Assembly: GCF_033723955.1 (NCBI RefSeq)
Contig: NZ_CP137555.1
Coordinates: forward strand, 3,030,001 to 3,094,000
DNA from: Microbulbifer pacificus
Lineage (GTDB): Bacteria > Pseudomonadota > Gammaproteobacteria > Pseudomonadales > Cellvibrionaceae
Direction: 5' to 3'
Length of the DNA: 64,000 nt
The position numbers and the translations under genes were made by a program. Numbering within the stretch: position 1 is the stretch's first letter; the number at the start of each line of letters is the position of its first letter. The notes under the pieces were generated by a model. It worked only from the letters and a program-made list of their open reading frames with translations. It was not told the origin of the DNA and made no database searches. Below are positions 1-12,456 of this stretch, piece by piece.

Positions 1-2
1 TG

Positions 3-224
3 GGGGATATCGGCGCCGAGCGCATGGCGCAGGCGGTGGGCGCGCTGGAGTTTTTCCCGGTGCTGACGGTGAGCGACGTCAGCCGTTTTGCCACCCTCGG
101 TGGCATGGTGGAGTTTGCCGGCAGTGGCGCCAACATGGCCCTGCAGCTGAACAAGACCCGGCTGGATCGCGCGGAATTGAAAATGGGCAACAGCCTGTTC
201 CGCCTGAGCCGCCAGGTGAACTGA
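3..224 (+). CDS. YfiR-like (DUF4154) protein, C-terminal fragment
   Basis: The reading frame is open from the window edge and stops at 222-224, so only about 73 C-terminal residues are visible and the start lies outside. The fragment reads VLTVSD, then GGMVEF, then NKTRLDRAELKMGNSLFRLS. That order matches the end of the YfiR/DUF4154 family: the 'vLtVsd' strand, the 'GG-hhxF' strand, and a final N-x-xxaxxAxLxhsxxLLxLa helix. YfiR proteins are periplasmic and often restrain a diguanylate cyclase, but the partner gene, if any, is outside the window. The family call is moderately sure; a specific role cannot be given. Confidence 0.6.
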   Translation, partial: GDIGAERMAQAVGALEFFPVLTVSDVSRFATLGGMVEFAGSGANMALQLNKTRLDRAELKMGNSLFRLSRQVN

Positions 225-745
225 CCGACTATTCTTTCAGCTAATGGGGTTTCCTTGCCGGCTCGCGCAATTCCACTTTTTCTCCGCCTGAATCATGGTT
301 CACCGATGCCCTCGATCCCGGCGTCGATGGCGCAAATTTGTACTGGCGATCAAAGGTGTTTTCCCGTAGAATCTGCGCCCGGCTTGGAAAGGCCCCACAG
401 GAGTCGCTCGCGCCAGATACAGGTTCCGCCCGTTGCGGATCAGGCCGCTGAGCCCGTGGCTTTCCTGCCAAAAAAGTGCCAGTTGTGGCGGATTTCCGCC
501 CTCCAGAAATACTGTTCGAAATAGTTACTCTGGCTGCTGGCCACACTGTGAGAGCCCTGGTGAAAACCACTGCGAGCCGACCGCGAATAACTTTATAAAA
601 AAGCGAGATGAAGCAAACGTTTCATCTCGCTTTTTTATAAAAGGCTTCCGGTAAACAAGTTGCAGCTGAAACTGTAGCTGGCGTCGCTGCCTCGGTAACG
701 CCCTCTCACCCCGCCCGGAAGCTGTTCTGACGATTGGAGATTGAC
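225..745. other. Intergenic region upstream of carA
   Basis: About 520 bases without a convincing gene. The short open frames here have no ribosome binding site and no recognisable protein. It holds one clear intrinsic terminator (597-636), and the carA promoter and leader must lie in the last 100 bases. I recognise no pyrimidine- or arginine-responsive leader with confidence. Confidence 0.5.
597..636. terminator. Rho-independent terminator, works on either strand
   Basis: A perfect 10-bp stem (603-612 with 621-630, GCGAGATGAA against TTCATCTCGC) encloses an 8-base loop. It is flanked by six A residues on the left and six T residues on the right. It most likely ends the transcript of the YfiR-like gene and insulates carA. 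Confidence 0.85.
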
Positions 746-1915
<1,170 letters not shown>

Positions 1916-1935
1916 GTCGCCGCTCTCCCTTTGTG

Positions 1936-1959
1936 GGAGCTTGCCAACTGGCGGGCTCC
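1936..1959. repeat. REP-like hairpin between carA and carB
   Basis: The sequence folds as GGAGC-tt-GCC-aact-GGC-gg-GCTCC. No T-run follows on the plus strand, so it is not a standard terminator. It resembles the short palindromic GGAGC/GCTCC elements found between genes in pseudomonads. Only one copy is visible here, so the repeat status is an inference. Confidence 0.35.
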
Positions 1960-2016
1960 TACTGCCAAGACCAGAATTTTATCGCCGGATAACGGCCGAT
2001 TAGATACGGAAGAAAG

Positions 2017-5247
<3,231 letters not shown>

Positions 5248-5296
5248 TCGGCCTGCTCTGGATGGACACTCCGGTGGCCACCAGAGCGCACAAACT

Positions 5297-5327
5297 GAAA
5301 AGCTCTGCCTCCTGGCGGAGCTTTTTC
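5297..5327 (+). terminator. Rho-independent terminator after carB
   Basis: The stem AAAAGCTC with GAGCTTTTT closes on a loop containing TGCCTCCTGGCG and continues into a T-run. It sits 50 bases after the carB stop codon. Confidence 0.8.
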
Positions 5328-5362
5328 GTTAATGAATAATTGAGAAGATTCTGGAGGTTCCG

Positions 5363-5839
5363 TTGAACCGTGTACCCATGACCGTAGAAGGCGCAGAAGC
5401 CCTGCGCAGCGAACTCGACGACCTGAAAAAAGTGCAGCGCCCGGCCGTAGTGCAGGCGATTGCCGAAGCCCGCGAGCACGGCGACCTGAAAGAAAACGCC
5501 GAGTATCACGCCGCGCGCGAAAAGCAGGGCTTTATTGAAGGCCGTATTCAGGACATCGAGGCCAAGCTGTCTATGGCGCAGGTGATCGACGTCAAAGCCA
5601 TTGAGCCTTCCGGCAAGGTCATTTTCGGTACCACCGTGACCATCATCCGTGTGGAAGACGACTCGGAAGTGACCTACAAGATCGTGGGTGACGACGAGGC
5701 GGACGTGAAAAACAGGAAAATTTCCGTGAACTCCCCCATCGCGCGCGCGCTGATCGGCAAGGAAGAGGGCGATATCGTGGTGGTGAATACCCCGTCCGGT
5801 TCGGTGGAGTATGAGATTGATACGGTAGCGCACATCTGA
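5363..5839 (+). CDS. greA: Transcription elongation factor GreA
   Basis: GreA binds the RNA polymerase secondary channel and stimulates cleavage of backtracked RNA. The 158 residues match the family length. The N-terminal coiled coil holds the tip region [17 protein letters not shown], carrying the acidic residues that coordinate catalytic Mg2+ in this family. The C-terminal globular FKBP-like domain ends in [14 protein letters not shown] and VEYEI. The TTG start at 5363 is supported by GGAGG at 5353-5357 with 5-base spacing and by the family N-terminus (xxxPMTxxGxxxLxxEL). The ATG at 5378 would remove conserved residues. A strong terminator follows directly. Confidence 0.97.
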   Translation: MNRVPMTVEGAEALRSELDDLKKVQRPAVVQAIAEAREHGDLKENAEYHAAREKQGFIEGRIQDIEAKLSMAQVIDVKAIEPSGKVIFGTTVTIIRVEDDSEVTYKIVGDDEADVKNRKISVNSPIARALIGKEEGDIVVVNTPSGSVEYEIDTVAHI

Positions 5840-5859
5840 GCAGATGTGGGCAAAACGAA

Positions 5860-5890
5860 GAGGGCGGCCAGTTGGCCGCCCTTTTTGTTT
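5860..5890. terminator. Terminator between greA and a converging curlin gene
   Basis: GGGCGGCC pairs with GGCCGCCC (5862-5881) around the 4-base loop AGTT and is followed by CTTTTTGTTTT. It ends greA and may also serve the minus-strand curlin gene, whose stop codon is 22 bases to the right. Confidence 0.85.
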
Positions 5891-5911
5891 TCCAACGTTA
5901 CAGACAAGTTA

Positions 5912-6538
5912 CTAGTACTGATTCACGATGGCCGTGTGGCCAAAGCCGGTCTGAGACACGATTGCGGTTTGATCCACCCCACTCTGGGTGACGCACGCCT
6001 TGTTGAGCCATCCGGATTGGGTGACGTCTACAACACCTCTGACATTAAACACTTGGGAAATACGGGCTTCGTTAAAACCACCCATGCTTTGATTTACTGT
6101 TGCAACGGTCTCAATACCGTATTTTTGGGTAATGGAAGCGTCATTACCCAAACCGTCCTGCTCAATGTGTGTAATAAATTGGTTTGGGTCACCAAACTGA
6201 GCGAACTGTTTGATGTAGGCCGAGTTAAATGCGCCGTCCTGTACCGTGGTCGCATGAGCCCCATTGCCAAAGGATTGCTCGATGGTGGACTTGTTGGCTG
6301 CACCATGTTGTATCTGTTCGATCACACTGTCGGATTGGTATGACTGCGTGGCGTAGGCGCGGTTAAAAAAATCGGATTGGGTTTGGAGGATAGTATTGCT
6401 GTCGGAGGCGGGGCCTTGGGTCGCCTCGACGGTGTGCATCACGCCGGTCTGGGTCTGCTGGACATAGTTGTCGCCCGCTAGGGCGGTACCGCTGATTGCG
6501 AGTGAAAGGGCTGCGACGATGGGGGTTAACGTCTTCAT
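5912..6538 (-). CDS. Curlin-repeat (CsgA-like) secreted amyloid subunit, outlying copy
   Basis: The protein has 208 residues. It begins with the signal peptide MKTLTPIVAALSLAISGTALAG, followed by a chain of about 20-23-residue units ending in Q and carrying the G-x-x-N turn. Examples are 'DGAFNSAYIKQF', 'DGLGNDASITQK', 'SGWLNKACVTQS' and 'TGFGHTAIVNQY'. This is the curlin pattern (Q and N at fixed spacing in a beta-helix). The protein would pass through CsgG and polymerise on the cell surface. The ATG at 6538 follows GGAGACACTC. The signal peptide is nearly identical to that of the gene at 10177-11052, suggesting duplication. The gene stands alone, 13 kb from csgD, and has its own upstream element at 6834-6872. 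Confidence 0.85.
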   Translation of the reverse strand: MKTLTPIVAALSLAISGTALAGDNYVQQTQTGVMHTVEATQGPASDSNTILQTQSDFFNRAYATQSYQSDSVIEQIQHGAANKSTIEQSFGNGAHATTVQDGAFNSAYIKQFAQFGDPNQFITHIEQDGLGNDASITQKYGIETVATVNQSMGGFNEARISQVFNVRGVVDVTQSGWLNKACVTQSGVDQTAIVSQTGFGHTAIVNQY

Positions 6539-6833
6539 GAGTGTCTCCATTACTACATTGAGGGTCGGACGTTGGGAGAGTGCCGGCGGGTAAACGTCGG
6601 CACAAAATGACACCTGAACTGGTGCCACTGGTTAGCGAAATGAATAATCCGGGGAGGGGTGTCGTTCCGGCACTTTAAGCAGCCGAAAAGTACGCGCGAA
6701 ATGCAAAGTCCGGTTTGCGCAAGGCAAAAGGCGAGATTGGATCATGGGGCAACTTTCCCTGTTACAGCATTGGGCAGTGGCGTGATCAGAAATGTTTCGT
6801 CGTATATTGAGTCTTGCCGTATTTTTGTGCGTC

Positions 6834-6872
6834 CGCCATAGGAGATAAGTCGCAAACAACTAGGAAAAAAGT
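6834..6872 (-). promoter_or_regulatory. Conserved curlin upstream element, copy 1
   Basis: On the minus strand it reads ACTTTTTTCCTAG, 8 variable bases, GACTT, 2 bases, CTCCTATGGCG. It matches 32 of 39 positions of the block at 11264-11302 without gaps. Both blocks lie upstream of a curlin gene in the same orientation, here 296 bases before the start codon. TATGGC near its end could be a -10 box. Whether it is a promoter or an activator site (for example for CsgD) is inferred from conservation alone. Confidence 0.6.
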
Positions 6873-6918
6873 GTGATTCTCGCTGTCGTAAAATTCATTT
6901 TTGCGAGCAGTGTTCGAT

Positions 6919-6948
6919 AAAAAAGCCCCGCTTGTGCGGGGCTAAAAA
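6919..6948 (-). terminator. Terminator of the di-haem peroxidase gene
   Basis: On the minus strand AGCCCCGC-ACAA-GCGGGGCT is followed by TTTTTTATC. The perfect 8-bp GC-rich stem lies about 45 bases past the stop codon of the gene at 6989-8803. Confidence 0.85.
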
Positions 6949-6988
6949 TCTGTGGTGACAGAACACTGCAATCAAAAAAAATGATGGA

Positions 6989-8803
6989 TTACTTCAGGTA
7001 TTTCAGCACCTGGATAATGCTTTCCATGCTACACCCGTTTCCGGGGCTCACACTGATCGGTGCGATTCCGTCGCCCATATACATCTTGTTGCACTCCCGG
7101 ATAAGCCACTCGCCCTCATAACCGAACAGTACCGTTGCAGGAGGAGCAGGTCTCGGTCGGTAATTGCCATTAATGGCGACCTGTGCCGGCATATACGCCC
7201 TTCTCTCGAAGATGTACGGAGGTTCAGAGGTGTGGTAGTCATCCAGGGTTTTCAGGTAGGCAACCAGATCGCCCTCTTGTTCAGGCGTCAAACCAAGATT
7301 GCCTACTAGCGTTCCACGCGTCAGGTTGTTGCCAAACTCCGGTACGGGCCAGCAATTGTTCGCCAACGCTACTTTTTCGGTAACGATCAGAGGAATACCT
7401 ACCACATCTGCGCAGTTTTTCTTGTCGTGATGCCGGGGGATAGCCGAATTTATCTCAGCCGTATTGTAGAAATGCACTACGGCCTCAATATTTTTGAAAA
7501 AGCCATTGTGCATATACGAGCGGGTAAATTCTTCGGATGCTCCCTTGAACAGGTTCCTCAGTGACGGACTGCGGAAGCCGCCGTTGGGAACGCTAGGAAG
7601 GTGAGTTAGGTTCAATCCGGTATCAAACTTATCCAGAACAGGAATCTCAGTATTATGCGGGACACCAATGTTGTGGTAAGCATGGTCGGCGTAGGTCTGT
7701 AACAACTCAGCACCGTCATCGCCGAAATCAAACTGGAAGGGCGCAACGGGAACGGTAGGCTCATTGCTGTGGCAGAAGGCACAGGCAGCCGCAGGAATAC
7801 TGGGATCAGGATTGCTTTTTCCTAAGTTGGGTGCAAAAAAGGGCACGTTGTAGAACATGTCATGCCCGAAGTTTTCCGCATCCGTCAGCATCAGTAGTGG
7901 GAATTTCCCGGCGGCGGTCTTTTTCGGGTTGTTGATGATTTCCTGAGTTACCTGCGCACAGAAATCATGATCATAGAACTCCGCATGACCCCCTTCGATA
8001 CAGGCAAGCTCCGACCGGAGGGCGAAATCCCGTTTGGAAGTAAAGGAGTTGAGGTCCCAGCTGTGCTGGTAGGCGCCCACAGCTAGCATTAATCTCCTGA
8101 ACGAGATCTCGTATTGGGGAAGCGCTGTATACCCGGCTGTGTAACTGCTGCAGTTTATGTCCTTGCCAAAGGCAACCTTATATAGGTTGCGGTACTCGGA
8201 TGCGGCAATCCGCTTACACACATCCACTTCGGCAATATTTTGTTCCACGACACTCGGCATTGGATTTAGCGCCTGATCCGATGTCGGTCCAAAGTACTTG
8301 CTGTACGCTTTTATATAAAGATTTTCTATGTCATAGAAAACTTCTTCATCCAGGTGTGGCGCCGGCACTGTGTTGTCTGCCAGGTCCTGTATTTTTCCTT
8401 CGGACCTCCCGTCCCAAAAATTACCTCCACAAAAATTACTGATCAATGTTTGAGGTTTACAATCTTCGCTAAACGGGGGGACAAAACTGGCATAAATATT
8501 GGTTATCGCCTTGCGTTTTCCTACCCCACCATTTGCGCCGGGTACAACCACCGTAGTCTTGTTGACGTCTGAAAACCCGCTAGTGCCGCCGGCAAAGGGT
8601 TCATGGCAGGAAACACAGGCTTGGCCGCCCTTCGGGTTAGAGAGTTCGGTATCGTAGAAAACGTGTTTTCCCAGTACCTTTAGTGCCAGGTCCCGAATCA
8701 CATCTTCCTGCTGCGCAAAGGCGCCGGAAGCACACATCAACGGCACCAGTGAAACAGAAGATAAAAGTAGCCACTTTCGGCCCTTGAGCCTTGAACGTTC
8801 CAT
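6989..8803 (-). CDS. Secreted di-haem cytochrome c peroxidase / MauG-family protein
   Basis: The protein has 604 residues with an N-terminal signal peptide ending near ASGAFAQ. Two haem c sites are visible: CVSCH at residues 63-67 and CAFCH at 341-345. Further family motifs are NFWDGRSEGKIQDLA near 128-142, GGFRSPSLRN, and YMHNGFFKNIEAVVHFYN near the second haem domain. Family members reduce H2O2 with electrons from a small cytochrome, or (MauG) oxidise protein side chains. The protein is longer than classical CcpA (about 330 residues), with extra Cys-containing inserts. The ATG at 8803 follows AAGGAG at 7-base spacing. It sits between curlin genes on the same strand but has its own terminator. 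A role in curli is only suggested by position. Confidence 0.85.
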   Translation of the reverse strand: MERSRLKGRKWLLLSSVSLVPLMCASGAFAQQEDVIRDLALKVLGKHVFYDTELSNPKGGQACVSCHEPFAGGTSGFSDVNKTTVVVPGANGGVGKRKAITNIYASFVPPFSEDCKPQTLISNFCGGNFWDGRSEGKIQDLADNTVPAPHLDEEVFYDIENLYIKAYSKYFGPTSDQALNPMPSVVEQNIAEVDVCKRIAASEYRNLYKVAFGKDINCSSYTAGYTALPQYEISFRRLMLAVGAYQHSWDLNSFTSKRDFALRSELACIEGGHAEFYDHDFCAQVTQEIINNPKKTAAGKFPLLMLTDAENFGHDMFYNVPFFAPNLGKSNPDPSIPAAACAFCHSNEPTVPVAPFQFDFGDDGAELLQTYADHAYHNIGVPHNTEIPVLDKFDTGLNLTHLPSVPNGGFRSPSLRNLFKGASEEFTRSYMHNGFFKNIEAVVHFYNTAEINSAIPRHHDKKNCADVVGIPLIVTEKVALANNCWPVPEFGNNLTRGTLVGNLGLTPEQEGDLVAYLKTLDDYHTSEPPYIFERRAYMPAQVAINGNYRPRPAPPATVLFGYEGEWLIRECNKMYMGDGIAPISVSPGNGCSMESIIQVLKYLK

Positions 8804-9231
8804 GAATTTCTCCTTAGCCAGACTTAATAGCGTCAACGACACTGATAATTTCCCTTGCCTTAGATCAAGTGACCTTAACGTGCATATTCAGGGTGCACGC
8901 TGAATTTCTCCTTCTGACACCACGATTGCTCCTTCGGTGTGCGCGGGAGAGGTTGTGCCGCTGAAGGCTTATGAAGTAATTTGCTAGCGGTCATTTTTTA
9001 ATCGTAGGAAAGAAATAAAATTTTCGTGCTAAACCATGGCGAAAAAAAAATAATATTGGCGTGTACGTGTTTGTGATGAGTCAATAGCGTTCGGCGGTTT
9101 ATATCTGGATCTGGAAATGTTTTTTGTTATTGATAATTGTTTTTATGTTGGTCTTGTCGTGTAATTTTCGGGTGGAAAAATAAAACAAAAGAGGCCGAAA
9201 TTAATTCGGCTCTTTGTGTGGTGTGTGAGAT
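8804..9231. other. AT-rich intergenic region
   Basis: About 430 bases between the curlin gene at 9232 and the peroxidase gene. It contains the curlin terminator (9186-9223), and the promoter of the peroxidase gene must lie in it. AT content is clearly higher than in the flanking housekeeping genes. I see no credible coding frame and no clear copy of the conserved curlin element. Confidence 0.5.
9186..9223 (-). terminator. Terminator of the two-gene curlin unit
   Basis: On the minus strand AGAGCCGAA pairs with TTCGGCCTCT (one bulge) around TTAA-type sequence and is followed by TTTTGTTTTATTTTT. It lies about 10 bases past the stop codon of the gene at 9232. Confidence 0.75.
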
Positions 9232-10107
9232 TTATTGGGAAACGATGGCCTTGTTGCCAACACCGGACTGGCTGATTATCGCAGTTTGTGAAATTCCAAT
9301 TTGTGTAATGATGGCCTCGTTCGCGCCACCATCTTGCTTGACAATGGCTAGGTGTGCACCGCCACCGTACTGAAGTACATCCGCGCGGTTGTAATATCCG
9401 TATTGCTTGATGTCCGCGTAGTTGTACCACGAGTGCTGGGTGACATAGGCTTCGTTGCCGTGGCCGTCCTGATTAATCCAGGCTTCGTTGTGCACATCGC
9501 TTTGTTCAATCAGTGCGACAAGGCCTGCGCCCGTTTGGGTGATGTCGGCCATCTGTTCGAGACCACTTTGTAAAATTTGGGCCTCGTTGTAACTGCCGTG
9601 TTGTTTGATGTACGCATCGGAATCCACACTGGCGTACTGGCCGATATGAGCGTCGTGTACTTCCCCGTCTTGCTGGATGACGGCGACATTTCCATATCCT
9701 CCGATTTGGTAAATTTTTGCTCTGTTGTCAACACCGTACTGCTGGATCGCTGCTTCGCTGTACTGCGTTTGCAGTTGGACGGTGTCTGCATGATTTGCAC
9801 TGCCGCTTTGAGCAATATTGCTGTGATTTTCCAGACCGCCAGACTGCCGCGAGTAGGCGTCATTCATCGATCCGCCTTGCGTCTGGTAAATATGGCTGTT
9901 TGACTCGGATTGTTGCAGTGCAACCGCGTGATGGATGTCGCCTTCCTGGGTCTGATAGATGTGGCTACCGTAAGTGGCGTGATCCGTCTGATCCGATGAG
10001 GCCACGTTGCCGGTGCCGGTTTGGTAAATGGTAGAAGAATTTTCCTCGGCGGTTACTTGGCCACTGAGGGCAAGTAAGGATACAGTCAGGGCAATATGTG
10101 GCTTCAT
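9232..10107 (-). CDS. Curlin-repeat secreted amyloid subunit
   Basis: The 291-residue protein starts MKPHIALTVSLLALSGQVTAEE (signal peptide). About a dozen curlin-type units follow, such as 'YQTGTGNVASSDQ', 'SGGLENHSNIAQ', 'HGSYNEAQILQS', 'DGHGNEAYVTQH' and 'SGVGNKAIVSQ'. The regular Q-x-G-x-x-N-x-A/S-x-I-x-Q spacing is that of CsgA/CsgB, but at 291 residues it is about twice as long as E. coli CsgA. The ATG at 10107 is preceded by AGAGAT. It follows the curlin gene at 10177-11052 by 69 bases and probably shares its transcript, ending at the terminator at 9186-9223. Secretion would need the CsgG/E/F proteins encoded upstream. Confidence 0.85.
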   Translation of the reverse strand: MKPHIALTVSLLALSGQVTAEENSSTIYQTGTGNVASSDQTDHATYGSHIYQTQEGDIHHAVALQQSESNSHIYQTQGGSMNDAYSRQSGGLENHSNIAQSGSANHADTVQLQTQYSEAAIQQYGVDNRAKIYQIGGYGNVAVIQQDGEVHDAHIGQYASVDSDAYIKQHGSYNEAQILQSGLEQMADITQTGAGLVALIEQSDVHNEAWINQDGHGNEAYVTQHSWYNYADIKQYGYYNRADVLQYGGGAHLAIVKQDGGANEAIITQIGISQTAIISQSGVGNKAIVSQ

Positions 10108-10176
10108 TGAAATAATCTCTACTGCAAATTTCCCGTTTGAAAGTGGGTGGCTGGAGTAGCCACCCATTTCTCCGGT

Positions 10177-11052
10177 TTATTGCCATACATTGGCAGTATT
10201 GAAGCCACCCAGTTGTATCTGTGTAGAGTTGTCGTGGTAACCGATCTGGTTCGAGTCAGCGGTGTTGCCAATACCCACCTGCAACTTGTCAGCACTCAGT
10301 TCTAACCCGTACTGGCTGGTTAATGCCGTATTACAGAAACCGTACTGCTCGGTATTCTGGAAGTTTTCAAAGCCATCTTGGTAAACATGCGCGTAGTTGT
10401 CTAAACCCACTTGCAAAACTTCGGACACACTTCCTTTGCCACCCTGCCATACATCGGCGCTGTTCAGAAAAAAGATCTGCCGGATTGAGGAATCCAGATA
10501 TTTGCCGTACTGCTCGGTACTCGCTTCGTTGTGTGCACCATCTTGGAAGGTCTTGGCGACGGATTTATGGCTGTAATACTGTGCGGTCTGCTGGAAGTTA
10601 CCCGTTCCATATTGATGGGAAGTTGCGACGTTACTTTCGCCTCCATGCTGATCTATCGTGGAATAGTTCATGTCACCAAACTGAGCGGTATACGCTTCGC
10701 TGTCTTCTGTATACCACTGAGTGGTATAGGACGTGTTGTCATCCCCGACCTGTTTGGTTCGGCTGTAGTTGTCGGAACCTCCTTGCTGGCTGTCGTACAC
10801 GTAATTCCATTTTCCATCTTGGATCTGGACGATCTTACTGTTGGCCTCATCGCTCTGTGAGGCACCAGCCGTGTTGAATTTGTCGTATTGCTCCTGCTCG
10901 ATTCGGTTGCTCCAGGTACCCGGTCCGGTCTGGTATGCATGGGCCTCGTGGCCGAAGCCTTTTTGGTACTGATAGGTGTCGTTTTCGCCGGCCAGCGCGC
11001 TGCCGCTAATGGCAACAAGCACGGCGGTTGCAATTGGGGTAATCGTCTTCAT
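10177..11052 (-). CDS. Curlin-repeat secreted amyloid subunit
   Basis: The 291-residue protein has the signal peptide MKTITPIATAVLVAISGSALAG. It carries more than ten units with the Q-x-G-x-x-N turn, for instance 'GDMNYSTIDQHG', 'DGAHNEASTEQYG', 'VGLDNYAHVYQDG' and 'IGYHDNSTQIQLG'. It is richer in Tyr, Trp and acidic residues than the csgA/csgB products next to csgG, so it may form chemically different fibres. The start at 11052 lies after AGGAACC. It is the first gene of a two-gene curlin unit whose leader contains the conserved element at 11264-11302. Its signal peptide closely resembles that of the gene at 5912-6538. Confidence 0.85.
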   Translation of the reverse strand: MKTITPIATAVLVAISGSALAGENDTYQYQKGFGHEAHAYQTGPGTWSNRIEQEQYDKFNTAGASQSDEANSKIVQIQDGKWNYVYDSQQGGSDNYSRTKQVGDDNTSYTTQWYTEDSEAYTAQFGDMNYSTIDQHGGESNVATSHQYGTGNFQQTAQYYSHKSVAKTFQDGAHNEASTEQYGKYLDSSIRQIFFLNSADVWQGGKGSVSEVLQVGLDNYAHVYQDGFENFQNTEQYGFCNTALTSQYGLELSADKLQVGIGNTADSNQIGYHDNSTQIQLGGFNTANVWQ

Positions 11053-11529
11053 AAGTGGTTCCTTTACGTCCGACGTTGAGTAATCAGCATTCGCTTGCTG
11101 ATTTGAGTGGTACTGACCGCCAGACATGACGCTAACTCCCTGCGTGCCTGCGCAACCAGCGGTGTGAGAGCGAGTACTTCTTATCTCTTATTTGAGTAAA
11201 TCTTGCTCTTGTTGATCAATGTGTGATCGTCACGGGGTAATTTTTGCTCTGGTTTGGGGTCGGCGCTATAGGAGGGAAGTCACTAAAACCTAGGAAAAAA
11301 GTACAGTTTTTAATCAGGTTTCGCTCTGATAGCGCGTATTTCATAACCGAATATACGGTTATGGCGTCCTCTTCTATTTATTTTTGTGAGCTGAATCCCT
11401 GGGCAGATTGGTCCGCGGGAGTTACCTGGCGCCATTGAGTGGAGGGAGCGCCATTTTTAGCGTGAGGTATCGCAAATTCGCGTTGAAAATTGCGCGCGAG
11501 TGGAATGTGGAGCGAGGAGGCGCTAGCGA
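11053..11529. other. Intergenic region between csgA and the second curlin unit
   Basis: About 480 bases. It holds the leader of the two-gene curlin unit and the conserved element at 11264-11302. Near csgA it also holds an imperfect GGCGC/GCGCC hairpin (about 11429-11455), which is followed by T residues only on the plus strand, so it is not an obvious csgA terminator. No credible gene is present. Confidence 0.55.
11264..11302 (-). promoter_or_regulatory. Conserved curlin upstream element, copy 2
   Basis: On the minus strand it reads ACTTTTTTCCTAG, 8 variable bases, GACTT, 2 bases, CTCCTATAGCG. It matches copy 1 (6834-6872) at 32 of 39 positions without gaps. It lies 212 bases upstream of the curlin start at 11052. 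TATAGC could be a -10 box. Its role as promoter or operator is inferred from conservation and position. Confidence 0.6.
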
Positions 11530-12438
11530 TCAGTGCGCGAGTGAAACCGAATTCCCGGCACCGTACTGGGTGACGATTGCGCTGGAGGAAACGCCGCTTT
11601 GGCTGATGGCGATGGCATTGAAACCACCCGCTTGGGTGATGGTGGCCTGATGACTGCCACCTAGCCCGAGGGTACCGCTTTGTTGGAGTGATATCGTGTT
11701 GAAATAGCCGCTCTGATTTGTGCTCGCGGCGTTATAGGAGTCCTCCTGTGTTATCTGGCTTCGGTTATTGAACCCATCCTGAAGGATTGCGTTTTCATTG
11801 GTATAACCCGTTTGCAGGCTGGCCGATGTATTGACGTGTCCCGTTTGAACGGTGTTGCTCTGATTTCGGGATCCGCCTTGTGTCGTGTTTACCGCATTGT
11901 CGCTGCCCGATTGGAAAATATAGACCTGACCGAAGTTGCTGTTGTACTGGGTCAATATCGCGATATTCAGTTGTCCGTACTGTGTGGCGTAAACTTGGTT
12001 GCCACCGCCAAATTCCTGGTTGGCGACTACTTTGTTGTCATAGCCCAGTTGTGTCGTAGAAATATTGCCCTCGCGGGTTGCAGACTGCACTGCCAGCGAT
12101 TCATTGAATACACCAACCTGGACGATGGAGACGCTGTTGTTGACGCCAAAAGACTGTTCCACCCAGATGGTATTTAGGTCGCCTTTTTGTACCTGCTGGA
12201 TGCTGCTACCCGCTTCTTGGTTCTGTCTCGCATCTGCCTGGTTGAACTCACCATCTTGCCGCAACAGAACGGATTTCTCACTTGCTGAATTTTGCTGAGT
12301 GTCGAGACTATAGAGTACACCGGAGTCCGGCTGATCCATGGCCGCAGTGTCGGCGTAAACGGCAGGCGCCACCGTGTAAGGCATAAGTACCAGGGCGATT
12401 GATTCCGCAAACTTGCGGTTGAGAATGAGGCTGGCCAT
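11530..12438 (-). CDS. csgA: Major curlin subunit CsgA-like
   Basis: The 302-residue protein has a signal peptide ending near APAVYA. A long stretch of curlin units follows: 'DGEFNQADARQN', 'YGQLNIAILTQY', 'SGSDNAVNTTQGG', 'TGHVNTSASLQTG', 'DGFNNRSQITQ' and 'AGGFNAIAISQSG'. These are the amyloid repeat of curli; the protein would be secreted unfolded through CsgG and polymerise on CsgB. It lies 18 bases after csgB, last in the run csgDEFGBA, so the csgA name rests on position as well as repeats. At about 300 residues it is twice the E. coli length. The ATG at 12438 has only a weak GAGAC upstream. No CsgC homologue is visible nearby. Confidence 0.85.
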   Translation of the reverse strand: MASLILNRKFAESIALVLMPYTVAPAVYADTAAMDQPDSGVLYSLDTQQNSASEKSVLLRQDGEFNQADARQNQEAGSSIQQVQKGDLNTIWVEQSFGVNNSVSIVQVGVFNESLAVQSATREGNISTTQLGYDNKVVANQEFGGGNQVYATQYGQLNIAILTQYNSNFGQVYIFQSGSDNAVNTTQGGSRNQSNTVQTGHVNTSASLQTGYTNENAILQDGFNNRSQITQEDSYNAASTNQSGYFNTISLQQSGTLGLGGSHQATITQAGGFNAIAISQSGVSSSAIVTQYGAGNSVSLAH

Positions 12439-12456
12439 ATTTGTCTCGTATGTCGG

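Larger units (their letters stand above)
6539..6988. other. Intergenic region upstream of the outlying curlin gene
   Basis: About 450 bases. From left to right it holds a long leader (6539-6830), a conserved 39-bp element shared with another curlin unit (6834-6872), and the terminator of the peroxidase gene (6919-6948). No credible reading frame was found; short open frames here lack ribosome binding sites. Confidence 0.6.

Noticed and set aside
8960..9110. A third copy of the conserved curlin element upstream of the peroxidase gene
   Set aside because: Only a loose CGTAGGAAAGAAAT resemblance is present; the GACTT and CTCCTAT blocks are missing.
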